Below are positions 1-9,644 of a DNA stretch of 64,000 nucleotides, piece after piece. A program made the position numbers and the translations under genes. The stretch comes from Bolinopsis microptera (Eukaryota; Ctenophora; Tentaculata; Lobata; Bolinopsidae). The notes under the pieces are model-generated. The model saw nothing but the letters and a program-made list of their open reading frames with translations, was not told where the DNA came from and did not search any database. Numbering within the stretch: position 1 is the first letter of the stretch; each line of letters opens with the position of its first letter. The stretch covers positions 16,108,837 to 16,172,836 of the forward strand of contig NC_087081.1 in assembly GCF_026151205.1 (NCBI RefSeq). The letters are read 5' to 3'.

Positions 1-907
1 TGGTCTCTGATGTTTTGACTCACTGGCGGTTGTCCTGTCTGGTTGCTGGTACAGGTACATTCTCTTTGTGGTTTTTTGCTGTTCTTCTTGTTCGATGTAG
101 TGAACGTCTCGAGCCTCCATTCTCAACGATCTTGGACCACAGGATACCCTGTTCGCTTCCCTGTTCGTATCATCGACAGAGGCCGTGTGTCACGCCGGGC
201 GGGCTTGTGGTTCGCCGGAGGCTGTGGTGAACTGGCGAGGGCCTGCGTCAGACTCTCATGGTTTACTTCAAGTGCCTCGATTCGGGTCCTATTTGAGGAA
301 CTTACAGTTTCAAATGACTGAAAGGCTAGATTGAGCTCACCATTTAGCTCTTCAGCTGTGGCTTGTGACTGGTTCTTAGCAGTGTTTGCCACACTCTTGA
401 CTGCTTTCTTCAGATTGTCTTGGCCTAGCTCAAGTGTTTCGAACTGCCTTCTATTAGCGATATTCGTTGCTTCCAACTTGTCGAAGCAGTTAGCAAGCTC
501 AGCTCTTAAGTCTGGAGAGGACTGAGTCCTCGTGTTGGGCCACTAGGTCAGAGTATTGTTCTGTTCATCTACTGCCTCTCTAAGTAGGTTGAGGTCAGCT
601 CTTTGTTGGTTCACTTTGTCTTCAATCGGACTGAGCTTTTTCGCGACTAAGACTTCCAGCTTTTTGTCTGAGGCAGTAGGTGACGAGATGATCAGGTCAG
701 AGATTGCCTTTTGTTGCAGTATCTCTTCTTTAAGCGTAATAATACTGTCTTGTAGCACTGTCTCCGCCGCCTTTAACTCAGAGCATTGACTGCATTCGGT
801 ACTTATTAGGTGACCCTTGAGGGGCATATCGCCCGCAGTTTCCATGTCGTCGTTAATTTCAGTGGTTGGCCCGTTAGCGGATAAAAGGCTCCCGGTATCA
901 GGTGCGA
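1..907 (-). pseudogene. Decayed coiled-coil ORF chain, retroelement ORF1-like
   Basis: On the minus strand an open frame overlaps the end of the upstream 1066-codon ORF by about 45 bases. It runs through Met codon 845-843 to a TAG at 545-543, then stays open in the same frame to a stop at 125-123. A third frame is open across that stop (ATG at 120-118) to the window edge. Glu/Lys/Leu/Gln-rich heptad-like stretches dominate (for example KLSPIEDKVNQQ, FETLELGQDNLKKAV), as in coiled-coil ORF1 proteins of non-LTR elements. I see no zinc knuckle, endonuclease or RT, which would lie left of the window. One in-frame TAG plus two frame changes suggests decay. A spliced host gene or recoding cannot be excluded. 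Confidence 0.4.
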
Positions 908-3900
908 CTAAAGAATCTGATGAGGACCAAGGGGGACGCGAGGGGAGGTGTTGTTGCTACCCTTTTTTTTCCTTTTTCTTTCTGTGCGACTTTCCCTTTT
1001 TTTCTTCTTCGCACTTTTGGTGCAAGATTGATCCTTGGGGGTACCAAATTGAAATTTGGTATCAGTGTTACCAGACAGAGGTCCATCAGGGGTTACGTAG
1101 TCGCCCGAATCGTGTGGGCTCGGTTGGTCACGGAGAGACGGTGTGTTGTGCAACTGTAAGATGTTGCGGGTTGAATTACTCTGATCATCCTCACCTGGAT
1201 TTTCGAAAACTAGTCTAATCGCGTTACTGTTGCCACTACACTGATTACTACAAAACGAGATCAGAGCCTTTTTTCTTTCTTGGGCTGAAAGGCTCAAGGG
1301 AAGATAATTGGCAAGGAGTTCCATTCTGATCACTGTTTCTTCGAGTTTATTGATGAGATGAGTGAGTAATTTCACCGTGTTCTTGCTTCCTGTAGACTCA
1401 CAAGTTTCGAGTAGGTCACAGAGTTTCTTTTTGTTGAGAGAGACATTGTTGCTACCCTTGAGTCCGAGAGATGTCATCAAAGTGGACAGTGAAGACTTCT
1501 TGTTAGAATTGGCTGCTCTCTTCAGGAGATCAAGGGTGATGTATTTCAGAGTGATTGAGGAGCCCTTGTCGAGACTGGGATCAGTGTGGTCCACTTCTTC
1601 ATCGGCGAAGGACTCCTTGTGGCTGGTGTCGTCCGGGGTTGCTTTAGTTGTCTGTTTCTGCGTATCTTCGCTTTTCTGACTGCAGCTTGATATTCTTAGG
1701 GGCAGTGATTCGGCAGCAGTATTGTCTATCTCGTGTAGCGGAATCACCGGTTGGTCGAGTTGCACATCCAACGGCTTCATATCTGGCGATTCAGATAGCG
1801 GTGACTTGAGCTTGGTGGTGCTAGGCTCGGCAGTGGTGACTTCCTTCGTAGCAAGGTAGTCCTCCTCTATCCCCAGGGATTCAACCTTCGCTAGTGAGAT
1901 TTCTACTTTCGTTGTAACAATATCCTCGATTGAGGCTGGTGCAGCTGGGTTGCTGTGCTGCATGATCTGAGTCGGTAATTCGGCTGAGGTCTGCATGTCG
2001 ACATTCTTTTCGATGAAGGGCACTATCAGGACTTGCTCGTCCTTGCGACTGAGGGAGTTCATCTCGGGGGAAAAGAACAAGTGTAGATTTTGACTCGCCT
2101 CGGGGAACACAGTGATTAAACTGTAGTTACCGAGGCTGACATCACATACTTCAGTGACCTCGACAGCTGGGTTGAACCTCAGTGGGGTGATGCTGAGGTC
2201 TCTTGGTTTACCGATGTGTAGGATAACGAAGGGAAGGTTATCATTCTTGTGTCTATTCTTAAGTGGTATTCTAGAGGTTCTGTCGAATGAGTAGATTAGT
2301 TGAAGGCCATTGAACATTACCTCTTGCTTTGTGATGGCCCTGACATGATGGTTGATGCTTACCAACAAGTTTTCCATAGAGCCACCGTTCTCGGCTGCTG
2401 CAGTGAGAGGGGAACTTGTGGTTGTTGGTGACTGGGAAATTTTATTGTCATTGGTAAGCTTGTTGATGACATCGGGGCACCAGAATAGTTCAGTGGAGAC
2501 AGCTTTGGCATGACCGGGTGAGACATATGGTGATGCTTTGCGGAGGGTAGCTTTTATTTCGGCTTGCAGAGATTCCCGAGAGATTTCAGGTCCTCTGCCC
2601 AGAAATGAACAGTTACTTAGTTCAAAGAGATTTCCATCACATTCGTGAGGGCCAAGATCCCTGATCAGATACCGCTTGTACTGAAGACACCCGACATTGG
2701 CGTGTTTTGCTGAAATAGACGTGGCATCACCTTCGGACACGTGACGGGTTCTATCTGAAGTGACAACTAACTGTCCAGCCTTCGGTGTCGCTTCTGTGAT
2801 CCTATTTGTGAAGGAATGCCGCCTGTGCCGTTCCTGGATAATCTGGCGTGGGGAGAGTGACGGCGTGTGTAGAAAATTTTTCAGTGTTTGCTTCACGTTC
2901 CTCGATCTGATGCGTGGCACTGGAGTGATTTCGGGGTCACCATGTCCAGTGTAGAAAGCATCTTTATAAGGTTCAGAGACCATTGGAGTCGAGGGAGTAC
3001 CAGGGTCTTTCTTCGTGGTACTGTTGTCCTCCTCCAATGTGTGAATTAGTATAACTGGTATACTAGGACTAGGAGAAACTGCTGTCGGAGGGGCGTAATC
3101 GGCAATTGGCGAAGGAAATGATTGATGATCGGGCTCTTGATAGGACAGTGAATGAGTTTCACTGCTTTCGACAATCGTGTCATTATTGGTTCCAGCAATC
3201 CAACTTTTAGCATATCCCAAGATTTTGAAGAATGATGTTTCAGACATCATGCTAGTGTTCGGCTTGCTGTTGATATCTTCCGATGCGTCAGGAGAGTCAT
3301 CAGTCAGAAGTCTACCGGGAAGGCTGGTGCGTTTCTTTTTAGCCTTCTCCACCAACTCTGTGTCATCCTGCTCACAGCGAGTTGGTATCTTGTGACTACC
3401 TCTGCCTGATCCATCTTTGTCGTCGTCATCGTCATCGTCATCACCAGGTTTTTTAGATAACCTGTAGGGATGATGGCGGTTAGCAAGTGGTTTTCTACCA
3501 GTTATTTTCGATCTCTGCGAGCCAGTAGAACTGGTAGAGTCCGAGGATCGCTGTCTGCTTGTGGTGTTCTCACCGTCACATGGCTGGTGGGTGTAGGTGT
3601 AGCCCCGGGGCATTGATCGACGTGACGTGCTGGTATCGGTGTTGATTTGCATGTCACGTGACATACTGGTTGTATCGCGCTCAGAAGTTGGGTTCAAGTT
3701 TCTGATGATGGGGAGATAGCGTGCCGCTGTACCGACAGGCAGCACACTTCTCACATAGCATGTATATCCAATATTATACATAGTGTGTAATGTATAAGGC
3801 TGCTGCTGCTGAGCAGCATCTGCTCTCCCGGAAATAGCGGTTAATTTAGCAGGGTAAGTATTGCTAAATTCCCCACATGTTGAGAGGTGGTTAGCACAGG

Positions 3901-4108
3901 CTACCATCTCGGAGCCCAGGGTGCGAGAGGCTAGCTGTTCTGGCCTGCGCTGCGGAACTTTTTTACCATTGTCAGAGCTTACTTTAATATTTGCTTCTTC
4001 TAAGCAGTAAGCTAGACACGTCATGATGTTGGTAATTTTGTTAGCAGCACATATTATGTAAATAGCAAAATAGAACGTGTACACACAGGCGGATAACTCA
4101 GTGTACAA
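908..4108 (-). CDS. Unidentified large ORF, 1066 codons
   Basis: The longest non-repetitive ORF in the window; I do not recognise the family. The N-terminal ~150 residues look non-coding-like (Cys/Tyr-rich), so the real start may be Met149 (ATG at 3664-3662). What follows is polar and low-complexity, with an eight-Asp run near residue 222, Ser/Thr/Pro-rich stretches and basic patches. A more ordered region lies around residues 480-700. A Leu-rich C-terminal helical region precedes a Lys/Arg-rich tail (RTERKRKKKG) and the TAG at 910-908. No transmembrane segment or enzyme motif is evident. The next minus-strand ORF overlaps in another frame, so this could be a Gag/ORF1-type product of a large retroelement or a host nuclear protein. 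Confidence 0.45.
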   Translation of the reverse strand: MYTELSACVYTFYFAIYIICAANKITNIMTCLAYCLEEANIKVSSDNGKKVPQRRPEQLASRTLGSEMVACANHLSTCGEFSNTYPAKLTAISGRADAAQQQQPYTLHTMYNIGYTCYVRSVLPVGTAARYLPIIRNLNPTSERDTTSMSRDMQINTDTSTSRRSMPRGYTYTHQPCDGENTTSRQRSSDSTSSTGSQRSKITGRKPLANRHHPYRLSKKPGDDDDDDDDKDGSGRGSHKIPTRCEQDDTELVEKAKKKRTSLPGRLLTDDSPDASEDINSKPNTSMMSETSFFKILGYAKSWIAGTNNDTIVESSETHSLSYQEPDHQSFPSPIADYAPPTAVSPSPSIPVILIHTLEEDNSTTKKDPGTPSTPMVSEPYKDAFYTGHGDPEITPVPRIRSRNVKQTLKNFLHTPSLSPRQIIQERHRRHSFTNRITEATPKAGQLVVTSDRTRHVSEGDATSISAKHANVGCLQYKRYLIRDLGPHECDGNLFELSNCSFLGRGPEISRESLQAEIKATLRKASPYVSPGHAKAVSTELFWCPDVINKLTNDNKISQSPTTTSSPLTAAAENGGSMENLLVSINHHVRAITKQEVMFNGLQLIYSFDRTSRIPLKNRHKNDNLPFVILHIGKPRDLSITPLRFNPAVEVTEVCDVSLGNYSLITVFPEASQNLHLFFSPEMNSLSRKDEQVLIVPFIEKNVDMQTSAELPTQIMQHSNPAAPASIEDIVTTKVEISLAKVESLGIEEDYLATKEVTTAEPSTTKLKSPLSESPDMKPLDVQLDQPVIPLHEIDNTAAESLPLRISSCSQKSEDTQKQTTKATPDDTSHKESFADEEVDHTDPSLDKGSSITLKYITLDLLKRAANSNKKSSLSTLMTSLGLKGSNNVSLNKKKLCDLLETCESTGSKNTVKLLTHLINKLEETVIRMELLANYLPLSLSAQERKKALISFCSNQCSGNSNAIRLVFENPGEDDQSNSTRNILQLHNTPSLRDQPSPHDSGDYVTPDGPLSGNTDTKFQFGTPKDQSCTKSAKKKKRESRTERKRKKKGSNNTSPRVPLGPHQIL

Positions 4109-4426
4109 TATTACACATATGTGTATGATTAGTGATGTGATCCATCAGTAGAATTTTATTGACCTAGAAATGGGCTAGATACAGAGTAGAGTTCACATGT
4201 CAACTCTGTTCACATAATATTATTAGTTAAATTGTGTTAATACTTTACCATACTACACGTAATGAAACAAATAAACCCTGTTTACAATGCGATAACATCA
4301 CATGATCGAATCACGTGTTTTGATTACAAAACTAGAGACTAAGGGGTATGGAGCACACTGCTTTTCATGTGTTTTATAGACTGACCATTAGTTCTTTTAC
4401 ACAAATTGTACTACTAGTCTTAACTA
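4109..4426. other. AT-rich stretch, no gene seen
   Basis: No ORF, RNA gene or repeat is recognised between the large minus-strand ORF and the SINE block. It could hold a promoter for the minus-strand ORF, but no core element stands out. Confidence 0.4.
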
Positions 4427-4576
4427 TAATTATTATTATCACTTCGAGATGGCCAGGCCTACTCTCATGCTGTCTATATGTGATGATTAACTCTGAAAAA
4501 CTAGGGACAACTGGGGAATGATCCCAGAACCTCGAGATTTCGCGTCTCTTGCTCTACCAATTGAGCTACTGACCCT
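4427..4576 (-). mobile_element. tRNA-derived SINE, copy 1
   Basis: On the minus strand the head begins AGGGTCAGTAGCTCAATTGG, a tRNA-like acceptor/D-arm with an A-box match (TAGCTCAATTGG) and D-stem GCTC/GAGC. It continues with an anticodon-like stem (GAGA/TCTC) and a T-arm-like stem CTGGG/CCCAG. The 3' part ends in a short TAATAATAAT tail. The T-loop is not canonical and several acceptor pairs are broken, so this is a SINE head rather than a working tRNA gene. It is identical to the copy 345 bp to the right. Confidence 0.7.
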
Positions 4577-5144
4577 GATTCTCAGAGCGAAATCACCACT
4601 CATATACAGCACAATTTCATGCTTTGTGTGGAATATCATTTATCAGTTATTTAGAATATATATTCGCATGTATCCACACTATATTTACATTACACGTTCA
4701 ACGTGATATCGTTATCAGTGCAGTGTGTACAACACCAACTACACCGATCAATTGCCAATCTGCGAAACATTTAATTATTATTATCACTTCGAGATGGCCA
4801 GGCCTACTCTCATGCTGTCTATATGTGATGATTAACTCTGAAAAACTAGGGACAACTGGGGAATGATCCCAGAACCTCGAGATTTCGCGTCTCTTGCTCT
4901 ACCAATTGAGCTACTGACCCTGATTCTCAGAGCGAAATCACCACTCATATACAGCACAATTTCATGCTTTGTGTGGAATATCATTTATCAGTTATTTAGA
5001 ATATATATTCGCATGTATCCACACTATATTTACATTACACGTTCAACGTGATATCGTTATCAGTGCAGTGTGTACAACACCAACTACACCGATCAATTGC
5101 CAATCTGCGAAACATTTAATTATTATTATCACTTCGAGATGGCC
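4431..5144. repeat. 345-bp tandem duplication carrying the SINE
   Basis: The segment starting with the SINE tail (acttcgagatggcc at 4441) recurs at 4786 and, as a 14-bp stub, at 5131. Two full units of exactly 345 bp look identical on reading. Each unit holds the SINE plus about 190 bp of unrelated AT-rich DNA, so the duplication is of a locus, not two independent insertions. The near-identity implies recent duplication or an assembly duplication. Confidence 0.85.
4771..4921 (-). mobile_element. tRNA-derived SINE, copy 2
   Basis: Second copy of the tRNA-headed SINE, 345 bp from the first and carried in the same tandem unit. It has the same A-box-like and T-arm-like features and the same TAATAAT tail on the minus strand. 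Confidence 0.7.
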
Positions 5145-5205
5145 GTTGAACGTGTAATGTAAATATAGTGTGGATACATGCGAATATATATTCTAAATAA
5201 CTGAT
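5145..5205. repeat. Inverted copy closing the tandem block
   Basis: These 61 bases are the reverse complement of 4987-5047 inside the second tandem unit (and of the matching part of unit 1). The block therefore ends in a fold-back joined directly to the 14-base stub of a third unit. This looks like a rearrangement breakpoint. Confidence 0.85.
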
Positions 5206-6438
5206 TAACTATAATTCTAAAGGTTATCTTTTGTGGGGACCGAGGGCTCGTCGTCCGTGTATAAAGCTGACACTCCTGATCACTACGTTCATAGAAATAT
5301 TTCCTTTACCCTCATGAGATGTTGTCTTTATATATTGTCTTAACAATTGATCAATGTTCTCATTGTTCCAAATCTCATGGTTCAATTTCACTTAACAAAT
5401 TAACTCCTAACTAACCTTATGCCTAACTTACCTTATGCCTAACACGCATTACACATTATTTTATTTCCTCATCTTTGCCTTTGTTGATTGTTCATCTTCT
5501 CGCACAATTCCTTAAGTGGGTGAGTCATCGTCATGTGAATGTTTGCATAATGATCATTATGATCATTATGAGCCTAACATATTTTTTTCCGGTTTACTTG
5601 CTAAACGTTGCGATCAAAAGGGTGTGTCAAAGATTTACTTTACTGAAGCCCGTACCTTTTAGTAGTACCTACCTCTCGATATACGATTTTGGACTCGAAG
5701 CTTCCCCCTTGTAATGCGATCTCGGAATGCTGAAGTCCGTAAATACATTCGGAAGGCTGTGGATGTGATTGGTTCCATATACTTAGATTTATAAAGAACG
5801 TGATATTTGGCCTGCAGATTTAAAGGAGAATGCACGAATTTGTCGCGTAGAACTAAAATGATCGCAATCTTTGGCGAGGATCTGAGAACTACACACGCAG
5901 TCGGTTACTATGACCCTGCTTTCACATCACGTGTTACTGTTAACAAGTGTTACCTTGGTAACAGGTGCTACCTTGGTATTGACATACGTTGCATAACACT
6001 TTTCGCGCCATAATATCTCTGATGTTCGTGATAAGTGACATGTATAAACCTTGGTAACAGGTGCTACCTTGGTAACATGAGCTGCCATTATTTAAAACCT
6101 ATTATATATGGTGCGAAGCTCAAACTAACAGTTAATATACTGAAGCTTTAGTTTAGAGATCACTTCTAGTAAATATTTAGAACATTAAGTTTCGTAGTTT
6201 AATAGATTTACGTGGCTTTATAAGAATCAGCATTATCCGAATACCTTATCAACCTTAAGTTGAACCTGTTTCAAATTTGGTAACCACATTCGCTTGTTTT
6301 TTATTTTCTGGGTTACTACCATCACTTTTTATAAGCTTGTTTCTGCCTGATGTCAGATGTAAACAAAACGAAAAGCTCCTCAAATAAACACTGAGATTTA
6401 GTTTTGTACAGTCCTTGACTTGTTAGTAAAATAGTAAA
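5206..6438. other. Upstream region of the first zinc-finger gene
   Basis: No convincing ORF. From about 5886 onward this is closely similar to 11506-12095 upstream of the second zinc-finger gene, so it belongs to the segmental duplication. It contains GTTACCTTGGTAAC-type palindromes annotated separately. Confidence 0.6.
5949..6076. promoter_or_regulatory. RFX-like X-box palindromes upstream of zinc-finger gene 1
   Basis: GTTACCTTGGTAAC at 5949-5962 is a palindrome that fits the RFX X-box consensus (GTNRCC-NN-RGYAAC). A near match, GCTACCTTGGTAAC, lies at 6063-6076 with half-sites around it. Both are about 360-490 bp upstream of the ATG and are retained in the duplicated copy. Binding is inferred from motif match only. 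Confidence 0.4.
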
Positions 6439-8004
6439 ATGGAGCAGCAAAATGTTCCAGACTTTAAAGATGAGATGAAGATAGAAAAAGAAAGTGTTTC
6501 GCCGGAATTGATCAAGACAGAGATTAAGAAGGAGGAAGAGAATTTTCTTATTAAATCAGAATTAGTGTATTCGAATGCAGTTTCTCAGTTGGATTGTCCC
6601 AACCAGGACTCAGCATTGCTTCGCTACCAGTGGGTTCATCCCAATGAAAATGCTTACATTCGCTCTGAATGTTCCTACAATGCAAAAACAGCTTTAGTTT
6701 CACATCAACGGACTCATACCGAAGAAAAACCCTATATATGCTCTGAATGTTCCTACAGTTCAAGTCAAAAATCAACACTGGTTTGGCATCAGATGACTCA
6801 TACCGGTGAAAAACCGTATAAATGCTCCGAATGTTCCTACAGTTCAAGCCGAAAATCAACTCTAGTTAACCATCAGATGACTCATACCGGTGAAAAACCG
6901 TATAAATGCTCTGAATGTTTCTACAGTTCAAGCCGAAAATCATTTCTAGTTAACCATCAGATAATTCATAACGGTGAAAAACCGTATAAATGCTCTGAAT
7001 GTTCCTACAGTGCAAACGTAAAACAAAACTTAGTTCGCCATCAGATGACTCATACTGGTGAAAAACCGTATAAATGCTCCGAATGTTCCTTCAGTTCAAG
7101 CCGAAAATCAACTATAGTTAACCATCAGATGACTCATACCGGTGAAAAACCGTATAAATGCTCTGAATGTTCCTACAGTGCAAGCCGAAAAGCACAGCTA
7201 GTTAAACATCAGATGACTCATACCAGTGAAAAACCGTATAAATGCTCCGAATGTTGCTACAGTGCAAACGTAAAACAAAACTTAGTTCGCCATCAGATGA
7301 CTCATACTGGTGAAAAACCGTATAAATGCTCTGAATGTTCCTACAGTGCACACATAAAACAAAACTTAGTTCGCCATCAGATGATTCATACCGGTGAAAA
7401 ACCGTATACATGCTCTGAGTGTTCCTACAGTGCAAACCAAAAATCATCTTTGGTTTGTCATCAGATGACTCATACCGGTGAAAAACTGTATAAATGCTCC
7501 GAATGTTCCTACAGTTCAAGCCGAAAATCAACACTGGTTTGCCATCAGCGGACTCATACCGGTGAAAAACCGTATAAATGCTCTGAATGTTCCTACAGTG
7601 CAAGCGTAAAACAAAACTTAGTTCGACATCAGAGGACTCATACCGGTGAAAAACCGTATAAATGTTCTGAAAGTTCCTACAGTTCAATCCAAAGTTCGAC
7701 TTCCTTTCAAAAAGGTAGTGTTGGAGGACCCATTTTTGTTAAGCCTCTACCTTTCGTGAAGCCTCTCACATTTGTAAAGCCTTTGAACTTCGATGACCCC
7801 TTTCTTTCCAGTTCCAGCTTACCTCCCAGTTCCTTCTCCAGTAACCAACCAGAATCTCACAAGCCTCACCCTGCAGATCCTCTCACCTTCTCACCTGGTG
7901 GATCTGTTTTCAATCCTGCTCCCACTGTCACACCTACCTTATACTCTACATCATTTCCTTCCACCTTTCATATTTCCTGCCAGTTCAGCGACCATGGGGC
8001 GTAA
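6439..8004 (+). CDS. C2H2 zinc-finger protein, 11 intact fingers (paralogue 1)
   Basis: A single-exon 521-residue ORF starting at MEQQNVPDFKDE. The acidic N-terminus carries several SUMO-consensus-like sites (IKTE, IKKE, IKSE). A degenerate finger (first Cys replaced by Arg) is followed by eleven 28-residue Krüppel-type fingers, C-X2-C-X12-H-X3-H, with TGEKPYKC linkers. A decayed last finger (CSESSY) follows, then a Ser/Pro-rich tail with three VKPL repeats. Fingers fall into two helix classes, SSSRKS-type and SANVKQ-type, suggesting expansion by unit duplication. A nuclear DNA-binding regulator is inferred from family; the target is unknown. No KRAB, BTB or SCAN domain is visible. Confidence 0.93.
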   Translation: MEQQNVPDFKDEMKIEKESVSPELIKTEIKKEEENFLIKSELVYSNAVSQLDCPNQDSALLRYQWVHPNENAYIRSECSYNAKTALVSHQRTHTEEKPYICSECSYSSSQKSTLVWHQMTHTGEKPYKCSECSYSSSRKSTLVNHQMTHTGEKPYKCSECFYSSSRKSFLVNHQIIHNGEKPYKCSECSYSANVKQNLVRHQMTHTGEKPYKCSECSFSSSRKSTIVNHQMTHTGEKPYKCSECSYSASRKAQLVKHQMTHTSEKPYKCSECCYSANVKQNLVRHQMTHTGEKPYKCSECSYSAHIKQNLVRHQMIHTGEKPYTCSECSYSANQKSSLVCHQMTHTGEKLYKCSECSYSSSRKSTLVCHQRTHTGEKPYKCSECSYSASVKQNLVRHQRTHTGEKPYKCSESSYSSIQSSTSFQKGSVGGPIFVKPLPFVKPLTFVKPLNFDDPFLSSSSLPPSSFSSNQPESHKPHPADPLTFSPGGSVFNPAPTVTPTLYSTSFPSTFHISCQFSDHGA

Positions 8005-9077
8005 ACCAAAATTTATGTAATATGTTATGATGGGAAGAGGACGACGTTTCTGGTTCACATCAAATATCAATTAGCACAATGCTGACTTAAAGGGTCTAAT
8101 AAATCTTAGTAGTTTTACTATTAGTATTACAATGTATATTGGGGGGATATAACATGTGACAACGGATAAATTAAATTGTCTGGTTCTATAAAGTTAAGTA
8201 TATTATATTTATAATCAATAATCAGGGAATATTACAAAATCTATATTAATGTTATTAGAAGTTAGTGTAAATATAATACTTTATACCTTAATATTTTTGT
8301 TTTATTAAGTTTTCGAGCAACTACAAGGTGATTTACCTAACCTTGTTTTTATTTTTATTTCAATTTCATAGTCATACACTATTAATAATGTTTCATTTGA
8401 ATGTAGTAGTGGTTTAGAGATTAAACTTGCCGGTCCAGGATCAGATAACTGGAAGTTTAGGCAAGGTGTTTGGATATAGGACACACATAACTACCGTACC
8501 AGCCCTGTCTTATATAGTGGCGTAACGTTATAAATCAAGAGGCTTGCATATAATGAACATATTGACACGGATGCAGAGTTGAGTCTGTACGGAACCTAGT
8601 AGTTTCAGATCCTTGTTTAACTTGCCGTACAGCAAGGTCATCCACTACTTTAGCCCGGCGAGGCACATAACTCCCTCTACAACTCCATGACAAATGTTTC
8701 ATATATACTAGCCGAGTTCACAAGAATATATCCTTTATATAGGGTTCCGTTCAGGCCCTTCACACTTTGTTTCTCTCTGGTTCTGATTTAACGTTACAAT
8801 AAAGAATTTAATATATGTTGCCCGAGCCACTCCACGCTGGGTGGCTACTAAACGTTTAAAGAAAAATGCAAGGTATAACCAGCTAATAACGTTTCTTGAG
8901 AAAGCTGGCAGTACCCATGCCTTGAATATGACTTATGGACTATTGCCTAATTGATTGAGATTCTGAATTCAGTCTTCCGAGAGTGTAAAATTTGGGAAAA
9001 TTGAGAAAATTGGAAAAAATGTTTGTAAATTAGGATTAATATATAATTAAATTACCATTCTTACCTAGATCAGATAA
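8005..9077. other. 3' flank of zinc-finger gene 1, no gene seen
   Basis: Matches the 3' flank of the second zinc-finger gene in blocks (for example 8018-8100 against 13921-14010, 8395-8520 against 14085-14215, and 8820-8885 against 14322-14384). The duplicated segment therefore extends about 0.9 kb past the stop. Copy 1 has extra AT-rich DNA between blocks. No ORF is supported. Confidence 0.6.
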
Positions 9078-9240
9078 GGGGTCGTTCACGTATTAAGTAA
9101 TCAATTTTTAAACCCCTCCCCCTCCGTAATCAATTTTACACATAGCTATACATTGTGTAAAAATAACACAAGCGTAATCATTTGGAAAGCAACCTCACTC
9201 CCTCGGCTGACTTAATAATATGTGAAGTGTGAACGATCCC
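9078..9240. mobile_element. MITE, GGGGTCGTTCAC termini, TAA target duplication
   Basis: Begins GGGGTCGTTCACGTATTA and ends with the inverted form (tgtgaacgatccc), flanked by TAA at 9075-9077 and 9241-9243. The same termini bound a 450-bp copy at 17037-17486. A 3-bp TAA target duplication is usual for PIF/Harbinger. No transposase is encoded. Confidence 0.7.
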
Positions 9241-9644
9241 TAATCGAGTCATAAACTACAGCGATGATGGAATACGGGCCATGAGTGTCGTATTTTGGTT
9301 CTATATATGTCAGGCCTATGTATGAATATTGAATATGAGGCTGCATGCTTTCGATATTACATTCCGATATTACATTTGGCCACATGAACACCCCCATCGC
9401 GTGGGGACACATTTTCGCTAGTAGTTGGCGACGTTACTTTATGGGTATCGAATCTCGCGACTTCAACGAATTCCTGCGGACAAGTTTTCAATATTTCATA
9501 AACTTTTCACCCCCTATCATTTTAAGCATCGTTAGGGCTTTCCCAGAAACTAACTCTCATCATCCTAGGATAATCGTGTGTCGCATGACAGCAATTGTTT
9601 CGGCAGCGAGGCCGAGAGTAGTCGCCAGTACGCCAGAATGACGT

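Noticed and set aside
4518-4600. Functional tRNA gene
   Set aside because: The T-loop lacks the usual TTCRANY form, acceptor pairing is broken, there is a SINE body and tail, and it is duplicated with the SINE.
6551-7687. Minus-strand ORFs across the first zinc-finger gene (also 12208-13101 across the second)
   Set aside because: Shadows of the periodic 84-bp finger units on the coding strand; no independent support.
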